64,000 nt of DNA from SUG1106 sp051883095 (GCA_051883095.1 JBJETB010000092.1:43467-107466), one strand, 5' to 3'. Shown: positions 28,139 to 36,747, counted from the stretch's first letter. Translations and numbers: made by a program. The notes: generated by a model not told the origin, from the letters alone.

Positions 28139-28974
28139 TGGAATTATTTACAGTAACTCAAAGAGAAAGATTGACAGAACTTAATGCGGATCAGGAAACT
28201 TTAGATAAGAGTTTCGAGACGGCAGAGGAGCGTAATACAGTCTTCAAAGAGCTGGAAAGAGCCCTGGCAAGGGAAAGCAGAGAAAAACTTAAGGATCTGC
28301 TGGACAACAGACATGTGCCTGCCGCAGATGTGGTGGCGGGAAAGCTTCAGGAGTGGCTTTTAGGTGATGGATATACCAAGGTGACCACACCGACCATTAT
28401 CTCTAAGCAGATGCTTGAAAAGATGACCATCGATGAGTTTCATCATCTTTCAGAGCAGGTATTCTGGCTTGACGGAAAGAAGTGTCTCAGACCTATGCTG
28501 GCACCTAATCTTTACGTGGTGATGAGAGAACTGAAAAGGGTTACAAACAAGCCGGTCAAGATTTATGAAATCGGTTCATGCTTCCGCAAGGAATCCCAGG
28601 GAGCAAAGCACATGAACGAGTTTACCATGCTCAACTGTGTGCAGCTGGGTGTTGTAAAGGATGGAGAACAGATTGACGCTTTGAAAGAAATGGCTCATTC
28701 TGCAATGAAGGCGCTGGGCATAGATAATTATGAACTGGTAGTAGAGGAGTCGGTCGTTTACGGAAGTACCATGGATATCGAAGTTGACGGAGTGGAGGTT
28801 GCCTCAGGCAGCTACGGACCTCATTTTCTTGATGCCCAGTGGGGAGTGTTTGATACATGGGTTGGAATCGGTTTCGGAATAGAGCGCCTGGCCATGGTGA
28901 TGAACAAAAGCAACACCATCAAGCATTTCGGCAGGAGCATTTCCTTTATCGACGGACAGCCGCTGAATCTTTAA
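28138..28974 (+). CDS. pylSc: Pyrrolysyl-tRNA synthetase catalytic subunit PylSc
   Basis: A 278-residue class II aminoacyl-tRNA synthetase core that charges tRNA-Pyl. Motif 2 includes GSCFRKESQGAKHMNEFTML and motif 3 is GIGFGIERLAMVM. Pocket residues seen in archaeal PylRS are recognisable: MLAPNLY (Tyr306 equivalent), Asn in TMLN (Asn346 equivalent), and Tyr and Trp equivalents in VYGSTMD and DTWVGIG. The residue equivalent to archaeal Cys348 is Val. The tRNA-binding N-terminal domain is absent and encoded separately at 29923, as in other bacterial systems. ATG 28138 overlaps the pylC stop; GGAGTG lies upstream. Confidence 0.95.
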   Translation: MELFTVTQRERLTELNADQETLDKSFETAEERNTVFKELERALARESREKLKDLLDNRHVPAADVVAGKLQEWLLGDGYTKVTTPTIISKQMLEKMTIDEFHHLSEQVFWLDGKKCLRPMLAPNLYVVMRELKRVTNKPVKIYEIGSCFRKESQGAKHMNEFTMLNCVQLGVVKDGEQIDALKEMAHSAMKALGIDNYELVVEESVVYGSTMDIEVDGVEVASGSYGPHFLDAQWGVFDTWVGIGFGIERLAMVMNKSNTIKHFGRSISFIDGQPLNL

Positions 28975-28998
28975 ATAATTAAACACGAGGATGAATAT

Positions 28999-29811
28999 AT
29001 GACAAGACTGATAAGCAGCTGGGTAAGCCCCATGCTGGATGGAATGACGGAATACAATAACGTGCTGAGAAGAAAAATCGGTGTTGACCTGAGAGGTCTG
29101 ACAGCTGATGTTTTTGGCGCAGATGATGAAAGTATGGAAAAGGCCATCGAAAACACACTTGTGGGAGTAGTTCCGATCACTCAGGGAGAGGGCATAATCG
29201 GTGATTTCTGTGATGCTATAGCAGCTATTGTCAGATCCATGGGATTTCGTGCCATAGTGACTGAGGAAACCGATGTAAACGGTATTTATGAAGCTCAGGT
29301 AAAAGGCTGTAATGTTCTTTTCTTTGCCGACGATGTCAGATATCTGGCACTGAACATAGGCAGCCGTAAGGCTGCGGACAATAACCTGTGTACAGTGATG
29401 GGATATATCGCCGTACTGGATAAGTTAATGAAAAAACACGGCAGAAATATGAAGAATGAGGAGATTCTCCTTCTGGGATACGGAATTCTGGGCAAAGAAG
29501 CCACGAAGCTGCTGTCCGGAATGAATGTGAAGTTTTCCATATATGATAAGAACAAGGATGTCCTTGCAGGAACCGGATTAAATATTCTGGATAAAAAAGA
29601 TGAAATAAAAAATTACAGCTTTATATTGGATTTTACCAATGAGGGCGGCTGGCTCTCTCAGGAGGATCTGGCCAGGGATGTCCTTTATGCAAGCCCGGGT
29701 GTGCCGTGTTCTTTAGATGAAATTTCAAAAAAGGTCTTTTCAGAGCGCGCAATTTATGATAATCTAGAAATCGGCACGGCAATCATGCTGGGAATGGCGG
29801 TTCTCACGTAA
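28999..29811 (+). CDS. pylD: Pyrrolysine synthase PylD (dehydrogenase)
   Basis: A 270-residue NAD-dependent enzyme that oxidises methylornithyl-lysine so that it cyclises to pyrrolysine. The C-terminal Rossmann domain has the LLGYGILGKEA glycine motif; the N-terminal part contains VVPITQGEGIIGDF and VTEETDVNG, typical of PylD. It follows pylSc by 24 bases, and pylT begins 19 bases after its stop, so the tRNA is probably cut from the same transcript. Confidence 0.95.
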   Translation: MTRLISSWVSPMLDGMTEYNNVLRRKIGVDLRGLTADVFGADDESMEKAIENTLVGVVPITQGEGIIGDFCDAIAAIVRSMGFRAIVTEETDVNGIYEAQVKGCNVLFFADDVRYLALNIGSRKAADNNLCTVMGYIAVLDKLMKKHGRNMKNEEILLLGYGILGKEATKLLSGMNVKFSIYDKNKDVLAGTGLNILDKKDEIKNYSFILDFTNEGGWLSQEDLARDVLYASPGVPCSLDEISKKVFSERAIYDNLEIGTAIMLGMAVLT

Positions 29812-29830
29812 AGCGTCGCTCGAATAACAT

Positions 29831-29902
29831 GGGGTGCGGATCGGATTGATCGCATAGACTCTAAATCTATGCAGCCGGGTGAAACTCCCGGGCACCTCGC
29901 CA
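29831..29902 (+). tRNA. pylT: tRNA-Pyl, amber suppressor, anticodon CUA
   Basis: A 72-base tRNA with encoded CCA. The 7-bp acceptor stem GGGGTGC/GCACCTC has one G-U pair. A single base (G) separates it from the D stem GATC/GATC with a five-base loop, so the usual GG of the D loop is absent. The anticodon stem is extended (GCATAGA/TCTATGC), with loop CTCTAAA and anticodon CTA at 29861-29863. The variable loop is only about three bases, and the T arm is CCGGG-TGAAACT-CCCGG. These unusual traits are diagnostic of tRNA-Pyl. Confidence 0.96.
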
Positions 29903-29922
29903 TTTTAAAGAAAGGCAGAGAA

Positions 29923-30249
29923 ATGTCTGATAGTAAAAAGAGATATTACAGAAAAAATGTAGAGCTGTTTGTGCTGCTGGATAAGATGAAGCTGTGGCCG
30001 TCAAGAGAAGGCGTGCTGCACGGAATCCGTACAATAGAGAAACACGGTGACTGTGCCATTATAACAACTCATTGCGGACAGACCTTTCAGGTATATAATT
30101 CCCGTACCTCAAGGGCAGCCAGATGGCTGAGAAACAAGTGGGCGGTGAAGCCATGCGAAAAGTGCAAGGTGCCTGACTGGAAGCTGGAGAAGTATTCCAA
30201 GACATTTTTTGACTCCCACTACGGAAGCGATTTAATACATAAAAAATGA
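29923..30249 (+). CDS. pylSn: Pyrrolysyl-tRNA synthetase tRNA-binding subunit PylSn
   Basis: A 108-residue protein homologous to the N-terminal domain of archaeal PylS, which grips the T arm and short variable loop of tRNA-Pyl. It keeps the zinc ligand pattern His33, Cys51, Cys78, Cys81 (GVLHG, THCGQ, CEKC) and the basic NSRTSRAARWLRNK helix. The ATG at 29923 has AAAGGCAG upstream and begins 20 bases after pylT. It is the last gene of the operon and stops at TGA before a strong terminator. Confidence 0.94.
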   Translation: MSDSKKRYYRKNVELFVLLDKMKLWPSREGVLHGIRTIEKHGDCAIITTHCGQTFQVYNSRTSRAARWLRNKWAVKPCEKCKVPDWKLEKYSKTFFDSHYGSDLIHKK

Positions 30250-30255
30250 TAATAA

Positions 30256-30289
30256 GAGAGACTGTGGAATCCACAGTCTCTCTCGTTTT
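30256..30289 (+). terminator. Rho-independent terminator ending the Pyl operon
   Basis: A perfect 12-bp stem, GAGAGACTGTGG and CCACAGTCTCTC, with an AAT loop, followed by TCGTTTTA. It also separates the convergent NhaC gene. Confidence 0.92.
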
Positions 30290-30322
30290 ATTTAGGGCTT
30301 ATTGGGGTTTATTGCTTTGTTA

Positions 30323-31786
30323 TTATGCGCTCATTTCACGCATCATAGCTTCCTGTTCAAGCTTACGTTCTTCCATAACCTTTTCATACTCTTCATCGGT
30401 CATCTTTTCGATGGTGAATCCTGTGAAGCCATATATTATCGAAACAATTGGGTTAATGTAGTTCAGCACAGCATACGGAGCGTATTGAGCTGTGTTTACA
30501 CCAAGGAAGCCTGTCATTGTGGCGCCGCATACGTTCCAAGGAATAAGCGGTGATGTAAGTGTTGCAGAGTCTTCCAGACATCTTGACAGGTTCTTTGCTT
30601 TGAGCTTTCTGTCTTCGAATGCGTTTTTGAACATTCTGCCAGGAAGGATGATTGCCAGGTACTGGTCTGCGCAAAGTAAATTGATGAATATGCAAGAGCA
30701 GATAGTAGCCAGGCACAGCAGTCCGTTTGTCTTGGCAACTTTGAGGATTTTCTCAACAATCTGTCCGAGCATTCCAGTGGATTCCAGAACACCTGCAAAG
30801 GACATGGAGCAGAGAACTACAGACACAGTCCAGAGCATATAGTCGAAACCGCCGCCGCCGACAACATCGGCTACAGTGTATCCGTTTGTAAGTTCAACGC
30901 CTGCACTTGTTGATTCATATCCGTAATGCATGATATTGAACCAGTCGCCAACAGGAATACCCTGTACAACTCCCATGCAGAAAAGTCCCATCAGAACTCC
31001 GATGAACATTGACGGCAGTGCAGGAATCTTGAGGATGACTGCAACAAGGAGGAAGATAACAGGGAGCATGAGCCATGGGCTTATTGTTGTGAATTCAGCC
31101 TGGATTGCACTCTGAAGGACGTCCTTCATTTCCATCTGTACGTCTGCACCGCTTTCACCTCTTCCCAAGATGAAGAAAACAATCAGTGCGATGATATAGG
31201 ATGGTGTTACTGTGTAGACCATGTGTCTGATATGTTCGAACACGTTTGAACCGGATACAGCAGGAGCCATATTGGTTGTATCAGACATAGGGGACATCTT
31301 GTCGCCGAAATATGCTCCGGATACGACAGCACCTGCGGTGATGGCAGGGTTGATGCCCAGACCGATGGAAATACCGATCATAGCTACTCCTATGGTACCG
31401 GCAGTAGTGTAGGAAGAACCGATAACCAGTGAGATAAAGGAGCACAGCAGACATGCGGTAACTACGAATATGGACGGGTTGATGATGTTAAGTCCATAAT
31501 AAATCATTGATGGAATGATTCCGGCAGCTTTCCAGGTTGATACCAGGATACCTACAGTAAGAAGTATCAGGTTGGCCTGCATGGAACGGCTTATACCATT
31601 GACCATGCCTTTTTCCATAACGCTCCATTTCCAGCCGTTTATTTTGCCGACTACGCATACAAGCGCGCATGCAAACAGGAGAGGCATGTGGGCTTCTCCG
31701 TAGGAGTAGAATATGGAGTAGAAAATGATGCCCAGGGTGAAAATGATGCAGATCAGAATCTGCCACATAGGAACTTTTTTACCCAT
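30323..31786 (-). CDS. NhaC-family antiporter, second copy
   Basis: A 487-residue NhaC-type membrane antiporter, paralogous to the one at 7028. Shared motifs are GAVVSGAYFGDKMSPMSDTT, RCLEDSATLTSPLIPW and the C-terminal NYINPIVSI region. I chose ATG 31784-31786 with AAGGA 7 bases upstream; an earlier in-frame ATG at 31846 has no such site. It follows the MttB-like gene by 168 bases on the same strand, so it may exchange Na+ or move a quaternary or methylated amine used by that enzyme. The substrate is inference. Confidence 0.78.
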   Translation of the reverse strand: MGKKVPMWQILICIIFTLGIIFYSIFYSYGEAHMPLLFACALVCVVGKINGWKWSVMEKGMVNGISRSMQANLILLTVGILVSTWKAAGIIPSMIYYGLNIINPSIFVVTACLLCSFISLVIGSSYTTAGTIGVAMIGISIGLGINPAITAGAVVSGAYFGDKMSPMSDTTNMAPAVSGSNVFEHIRHMVYTVTPSYIIALIVFFILGRGESGADVQMEMKDVLQSAIQAEFTTISPWLMLPVIFLLVAVILKIPALPSMFIGVLMGLFCMGVVQGIPVGDWFNIMHYGYESTSAGVELTNGYTVADVVGGGGFDYMLWTVSVVLCSMSFAGVLESTGMLGQIVEKILKVAKTNGLLCLATICSCIFINLLCADQYLAIILPGRMFKNAFEDRKLKAKNLSRCLEDSATLTSPLIPWNVCGATMTGFLGVNTAQYAPYAVLNYINPIVSIIYGFTGFTIEKMTDEEYEKVMEERKLEQEAMMREMSA

Positions 31787-31954
31787 AATAATTCCTTGTA
31801 CAAACAAAAGATAGGGGCTTTTACTTGCACTTTTCCTTTCTTTCAAATCTTAAAAACAATAATGTGATTTGTAAGGATGGAAACTCATCCTTTTATAATA
31901 AGCCACTCTCTCTGAGCCCTATCCAGACAAAGGGACATATTATCAGATTTGCGA

Positions 31955-33454
31955 CTATGCTTTTTCGTACCTGTCCATAAGATCCTCAGCAGTTTCCTTG
32001 CTTAAACCTGCATCGAGGCATACCCTGATGAAAGCTTCATCAAGTCTCTTCTTCTGCTCATCAGACATAGGGCATATGGTCTGACCGGCAATCTCATCAA
32101 CGTATTCTCTTGCCTTGTCCTCAATGCTCTTCTGTCCCTCTTTGATCCAGGCGGCTCTTTCGGTATAGTTCATTGTAATGTTGCTGTAGTTGTGTTCTTT
32201 CTTGTAATTTTTAAGTGTGTGCTTCTTTGTCATAAAGTTTCCGCCGGAGCCCACCTCCATGATAAGGTCAGCAGCAAGTGCCTCATCGTCGAAACGGATG
32301 CCCTGCTCAAGTCTCTTGAGAGTTCCGATATAGTCGTTGTCGATAACCAGCTTTTCAATGCTCATTTCGGCGATAACATTCAGTCCGCCCGGTCCGGACA
32401 CATTGTCAATTCCTGCAAGCATAGCCATGAGACCTGACCTTGCACTTTCGGAACCTGCCTGATAGTCGATTACCTTTGCGTCTGACATAGCGGCATAGGT
32501 ATGAACAGGAAGTCCGTAGAACTTGCCCATCTGTGCATAGCCTGCTGTAATCATGCTGCATTCCATGGCCTCCATAGGTGTGTACATTGTCTTCATGTTA
32601 AAGATACAAGGTGCACCTCCGTACACTACAGGATGTCCCGGCTTAACAGACTGTGCAAGTACAAGACCGGCAAGGATTTCTACAGTATGATTGAGGATAC
32701 ATCCTGCCAGGCTGACAGGTCCCGTAGCTCCCGCAATCTGTGCTGAAATAAGCTCGATAGGAATATCCATTTCTGCGCAGTCGATAATATTCCTTGCGCC
32801 GATATGGGACCACTTGAGAGGGGAGGTTACGCATATGTCGAATATGGTATAAGGCTTGGTTCTTACGCTTTCCTCGCTGCCTCTTACTGCTTTGAGCAGC
32901 TCAAAAGTTCTCGGAACACCCTCAGCATCTGTGGAACCTCCGATAATCGGCTTAACGGAGTTCTGCATTTCTGTGTAATATAAATACTGGCTTCCCAGTT
33001 CTCCAGGGGCTTCTTCGCAGACGATAGAAGAAGAAACGAAATCTATGTCAGGCAGACTCTGAGCAACCTTGGTAAGTAGTTTCAGATCTTTAACACCTGA
33101 TGGTCTGGCTGTGATGCCGTCACTTTCAAGTATGTTGCCGGCGCTGCTGCCCGGGTTGAATCTGGTCTTTCCGTCACCGAAGGTGCAGTAAAAATTACCT
33201 TCTCTGTCATATAAATCAAAAGCTGCAGGGGCACTTTCTATGCATTTTTCCACAACACTTCTAGGGAATTTAACCTTCTGCGTTGCTCTGTCCACTTCAC
33301 ATCCCGCTTTTTCCAGGACGTCAAGAGCTTTTTCGTAGGCAAATACGATACCCAGATTTTCTAAAACGTATAATGCCTTTTCGTGCACCTCTTTCACTTG
33401 CTGTTCTGTAAGAATTTTAAGTTGTGACGTTTCATCAAATTTAAATTTACCCAT
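31955..33454 (-). CDS. Non-pyrrolysine MttB-family methyltransferase
   Basis: A 499-residue member of the MttB superfamily (COG5598) without an internal amber codon. Aligning YGLPVHTYAAMSDAK here with YGIPTNVGGT-Pyl-GDSK of MttB puts Met323 at the Pyl position. Known non-Pyl members demethylate quaternary amines such as glycine betaine, proline betaine, carnitine or butyrobetaine onto a corrinoid protein. No corrinoid gene is adjacent, so it may use MttC or MtbC. GGTGA lies 6 bases before its ATG; it ends in an amber stop. Its exact substrate is unknown. Confidence 0.85.
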   Translation of the reverse strand: MGKFKFDETSQLKILTEQQVKEVHEKALYVLENLGIVFAYEKALDVLEKAGCEVDRATQKVKFPRSVVEKCIESAPAAFDLYDREGNFYCTFGDGKTRFNPGSSAGNILESDGITARPSGVKDLKLLTKVAQSLPDIDFVSSSIVCEEAPGELGSQYLYYTEMQNSVKPIIGGSTDAEGVPRTFELLKAVRGSEESVRTKPYTIFDICVTSPLKWSHIGARNIIDCAEMDIPIELISAQIAGATGPVSLAGCILNHTVEILAGLVLAQSVKPGHPVVYGGAPCIFNMKTMYTPMEAMECSMITAGYAQMGKFYGLPVHTYAAMSDAKVIDYQAGSESARSGLMAMLAGIDNVSGPGGLNVIAEMSIEKLVIDNDYIGTLKRLEQGIRFDDEALAADLIMEVGSGGNFMTKKHTLKNYKKEHNYSNITMNYTERAAWIKEGQKSIEDKAREYVDEIAGQTICPMSDEQKKRLDEAFIRVCLDAGLSKETAEDLMDRYEKA

Positions 33455-33885
33455 AACTTGTCACCGTACGGTTCCCTTTCAAAAAATGAATATTTTAGTA
33501 TGATAAAATTATAACATAAGAACTCATTTGTAATTTAGGTGTGTGTTCAGTAACTTTTGTACTAAAATTTGAACATTGTAGAAAAAAAGACCCGGGAAAG
33601 GTTGATGTTTAACGGTTTAAAGCGGTTTGTGAACGCCCTGAAAGGTGGAGAAAACAAAATATTTTACCATTATTCTTGTAAAATATTTGATGATTTTAAA
33701 AAAACACTGTGATATAATCAAAAATATGTGATTTATTATATAGGTTACCATGGATTTTTTTCGTGGTAATTTTTTTTTGAATATTTGTATTTTATTTTGG
33801 ACTTATCTGAAACCTGTTGAAAAAAAGCCCTCTTGATAGTATCATGCGGAATAGTAGACAAAGTCTAGTATGAGGGAGGGAAAAC
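33455..33885. promoter_or_regulatory. 431-base divergent control region with two extended -10 promoters and a leader hairpin
   Basis: On the minus strand TGTTATAAT (33508-33516) is an extended -10 for the MttB-like gene. On the plus strand TGATATAAT (33710-33718) is an extended -10 for the ABC transporter genes. About 25 bases after that start, TTACCA (33745-33750) and TGGTAA pair and are followed by nine T residues (to 33779), a terminator-like structure ahead of the lipoprotein start at 33886. The rest is AT-rich with no gene that I can support. Confidence 0.5.
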
Positions 33886-34959
33886 ATGAACATGAAAAAG
33901 AAGATATTTGCAAAATGTATGTGCTTGATGCTGATTGTGTCCGTATGCCTGAGTTTCATCGGCTGCGGTGGGGATAAAGAAACGGAATCAGAAGGGGACA
34001 GAGCAACTCTGAAGGTGGCAATGCTGGGAAAGGATATCAAGTCGGCATGTGTCATCATGGCAAAGGAGCTTGGATATTTTGAAGATGAGAATCTGGATGT
34101 ACAGTTTGAAAAGGTAAATTCACTTCCCGACGGTCTTACGGCTGTAAGCATGGATAAGCTGGATATTCTGCCTTACGGAATCATTCCAAGCTGCAGTTTC
34201 ATTTCCCAGGGAACTGATGTGGTAATTTTCGGAGGAACAATTTCCGAGGGCAGTGAAGGAATAACATCAAAAAACGAAAAATATACCGAGCTTTCACAGT
34301 TCAAAGGTAAGAAGATCGCATGCTTCCGAATGGAAACAGGCCATATGGTACTTAAGGATCTGCTGAGAGAAGCAGGTGTGGACGCTGAGTTTATTTACAT
34401 GGATTCACAGCAGTCAATAGTTGAGGCGGTAAACAAGGGTGAAACTGATATTGGTATAGTCAACAGCGGATACGGATATGTGGCAGAGCAAGGCGGGGCC
34501 TCAGTGGCTTTTCATGTCAGCGATTTCAGAGCTGATTTCCCATGCTGCAGGCAGACCGCTTCCAGGACGGCAGTTACAGAAAAGAGAGATGCGCTTGTAA
34601 GGTATATGAAGGCTGCCCTGAGAGCCTATGATACATATGTCAATGACAGAGATACCACCATCGCCACTCTTACTGCATACAGCGGACAGGATGAAGCATA
34701 TGTTGAAGCCATAATGTACGGAACAGAGGATTACGATAATGCCATGATCGTATCACTTGACCCTAATAAGAAAAAGGTATCGGAATTCTATGACATTATG
34801 AAGGCAAACGGAGACATAAGTGCGGACACAGAATATGATATCAACGACTATATAGACATATCCATATATGAAGAGGCCCTGCAGGAACTTATGGATGAGG
34901 GTTATAATGACAGCCTTTACAAAGGCCTGATGGAGCAGTTCGAGGTAAACAATAAATGA
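33886..34959 (+). CDS. ABC transporter substrate-binding lipoprotein (SsuA/NMT1-like)
   Basis: A 357-residue extracellular lipoprotein. The signal peptide (MNMKKKIFAKCMCLMLIV) ends in a lipobox, SFIGC, making the Cys the lipid-anchored residue. The mature part is an NMT1/SsuA-type periplasmic-binding fold (KVAMLGKDIKSACVIMAKE, then FKGKKIACFRMETGHM). Relatives bind sulfonates, taurine, thiamine precursors or nitrate. It overlaps the ATPase gene by four bases. Its position between the MttB-like and UroD-like genes suggests that it supplies a methylated substrate, but the ligand is not readable from sequence. Confidence 0.85.
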   Translation: MNMKKKIFAKCMCLMLIVSVCLSFIGCGGDKETESEGDRATLKVAMLGKDIKSACVIMAKELGYFEDENLDVQFEKVNSLPDGLTAVSMDKLDILPYGIIPSCSFISQGTDVVIFGGTISEGSEGITSKNEKYTELSQFKGKKIACFRMETGHMVLKDLLREAGVDAEFIYMDSQQSIVEAVNKGETDIGIVNSGYGYVAEQGGASVAFHVSDFRADFPCCRQTASRTAVTEKRDALVRYMKAALRAYDTYVNDRDTTIATLTAYSGQDEAYVEAIMYGTEDYDNAMIVSLDPNKKKVSEFYDIMKANGDISADTEYDINDYIDISIYEEALQELMDEGYNDSLYKGLMEQFEVNNK

Positions 34960-35708
34960 TAGAGATGACAGATGTTTCTTTCGCATATCCGGGTACGGAG
35001 AGAAAGGTACTTGACGGGTTAAGACTGAATATTGATGATGGAGAGTTTCTGTGCATTATAGGACATTCAGGATGCGGTAAATCGACCCTGCTGCGCCTTC
35101 TGGCAGGTCTGGATGCCCCACAGGAGGGAACCATTCTGACAGACGGGAAACCTGTTACAGGACCCTCCTCAGACAGGACAATGGTTTTCCAGCAATATTC
35201 TCTGTTTCCGTGGATGAATGTGAAAAAGAACGTTGTCTTTGCAGTACGCAAGACAGGAAAATTCACTGCGGCCGAAGCAGGGGAACGTGCGGACATATTT
35301 TTGAAAAAAGTAGGTCTTGAGGCAGATGCGGGGAAATATCCTTACCAGCTTTCAGGAGGAATGAGACAAAGAGCAGCTATTGCCAGAGCACTTGCCATGG
35401 ATTCACCATATATGCTTCTGGACGAGCCTTTCGGAGCGCTGGATACAAAAATAAGAAAAGAACTGCAGGAACTTCTTCAGGAGCTCTGGTACAGCAGCGG
35501 AACATCTGATGAGCCTAAGACGGTAATTTTTGTCACTCATGACCTGGAAGAAGCCATGATACTGGGAAGCAGAATTGTATTCCTGCAGAATGGAGTAATA
35601 AGCAGAGAAAAAAGGATTGACAGGTCAATCAACTGCTGCTGCATAGAGAAACAGGGTAAAGAAGAGTGTCTGAAGATGAAGGAGGAACTGGCGGGATGGT
35701 ACCGATGA
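34956..35708 (+). CDS. ABC transporter ATP-binding protein (SsuB/TauB-like)
   Basis: A 250-residue importer ATPase. Walker A is GHSGCGKSTLL, the Q loop is VFQQYSLFPW, the signature is LSGGMRQR, Walker B is YMLLDEPFGALD, and the switch is THDLEEA. The C-terminal 30 residues carry a Cys triplet (INCCCIEK) of unknown meaning. It overlaps the lipoprotein gene by four bases and the permease gene by about a dozen, a classic ABC importer operon. Confidence 0.92.
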   Translation: MIEMTDVSFAYPGTERKVLDGLRLNIDDGEFLCIIGHSGCGKSTLLRLLAGLDAPQEGTILTDGKPVTGPSSDRTMVFQQYSLFPWMNVKKNVVFAVRKTGKFTAAEAGERADIFLKKVGLEADAGKYPYQLSGGMRQRAAIARALAMDSPYMLLDEPFGALDTKIRKELQELLQELWYSSGTSDEPKTVIFVTHDLEEAMILGSRIVFLQNGVISREKRIDRSINCCCIEKQGKEECLKMKEELAGWYR

Positions 35709-36622
35709 ATAAAAAAAGGAACTATGGAGCTGTATGCAGCCATATTCTCCTGACGGCACTTGTCGTTACAGTTCTTCTTCCCGGACAGAAGCAGACGGCA
35801 TCTCCGGTCAGCTTTCTTGTGGGGATAGCGCTGATGGAAATGTATTATATTTACCGGCTTGTGAGATTTCCTGAAAAGAAAGAATCTGCGTCGGATATTG
35901 CTTCTATATTGTGGATTCTGCTTCTGGTATGGGAGATAATGGTGACAAAACTGGATCTGTGCCATCCTGTACTTGTACCGGCACTGGAGAACATCTTCGA
36001 TGTGTACAGAAACGATTACGCAGAAATAGCGAGAGGTATTATCGCATCCCTTGAGCTGCTTTTTATCGGTGTGTTTTCCGGCCTTTCACTGGGAACATTG
36101 CTTGGACTGGTATGCGGATGGTTTCAGAGACTTAAGGAGGTATTCTCTCCCATTGCCAATATGCTGGCACCAATACCTTCTATCGTATTCGCCCCGTATG
36201 TCATTGCTGTAATGCCCACCTTCAGAAGTGCATCTGTGGTTGTGATACTTCTTGGCATATTCTGGCCCACCTTTTTAAAGACCATTCTGTCAGTGGAGTC
36301 CATGGACAGAAATATCATCGATTCTGCAAGGATACTCAAGCTGTCGGGCGCGGAAATGATATTTCAGGTGCTGCTGCCATATTCATGGCCCGGTATAATC
36401 AGAGGGCTGAAGGTAACCATGACTAACGCCGTCATGATGCTGACCTTTGCGGAAATGATGGGATCCACCGTGGGAATGGGATATTATATTGTAAATTATA
36501 ACACCTACGGCAACTATACGAAGGTGGTGGCAGGTATCATAGTAGTGGGTATGGTGGTAACATTTTTATCTGCACTATGTACATATTTTGCTAGAAAAGC
36601 GGTGAAATGGCAGAATTATTAG
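35696..36622 (+). CDS. ABC transporter permease (SsuC-like)
   Basis: A 308-residue inner-membrane permease with a BPD_transp_1 domain. Six or seven hydrophobic segments are visible, and the coupling loop ESMDRNIIDSARILKLSGAE contains the EAA-type motif that contacts the ATPase. GGAGG at 35681 is 10 bases before ATG 35696; ATG 35705, overlapping the ATPase stop as ATGA, is an alternative start (305 residues). It ends with an amber stop, and no terminator separates it from the UroD-like gene 125 bases downstream except a weak hairpin. Confidence 0.88.
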   Translation: MVPMNKKRNYGAVCSHILLTALVVTVLLPGQKQTASPVSFLVGIALMEMYYIYRLVRFPEKKESASDIASILWILLLVWEIMVTKLDLCHPVLVPALENIFDVYRNDYAEIARGIIASLELLFIGVFSGLSLGTLLGLVCGWFQRLKEVFSPIANMLAPIPSIVFAPYVIAVMPTFRSASVVVILLGIFWPTFLKTILSVESMDRNIIDSARILKLSGAEMIFQVLLPYSWPGIIRGLKVTMTNAVMMLTFAEMMGSTVGMGYYIVNYNTYGNYTKVVAGIIVVGMVVTFLSALCTYFARKAVKWQNY

Positions 36623-36629
36623 AAAGAGA

Positions 36630-36643
36630 AATGCAATAGTTGC
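36630..36643 (+). promoter_or_regulatory. Shared palindrome upstream of the UroD-thioredoxin gene
   Basis: GCAATAGTTGC sits in a 14-base sequence identical to that at 12111-12124 before the glycyl radical enzyme operon. Here it is followed by seven T residues (36646-36652), so it could also act as a weak terminator. A TATAAT box follows at 36700-36705 without a good -35, consistent with an activated promoter. Confidence 0.35.
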
Positions 36644-36747
36644 AATTTTTTTACCAAAACAACTGTAATTTTACCTAAAGTAATAGAAGTCGTTTAAGAT
36701 ATAATCTAAGTATATTACAAAACAGAACCAAGTAACGGAGGATGATT

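Noticed and set aside
30256..30289. Operator for the Pyl operon
   Set aside because: The perfect stem with a T-rich tail right after the last gene is fully explained as a terminator.
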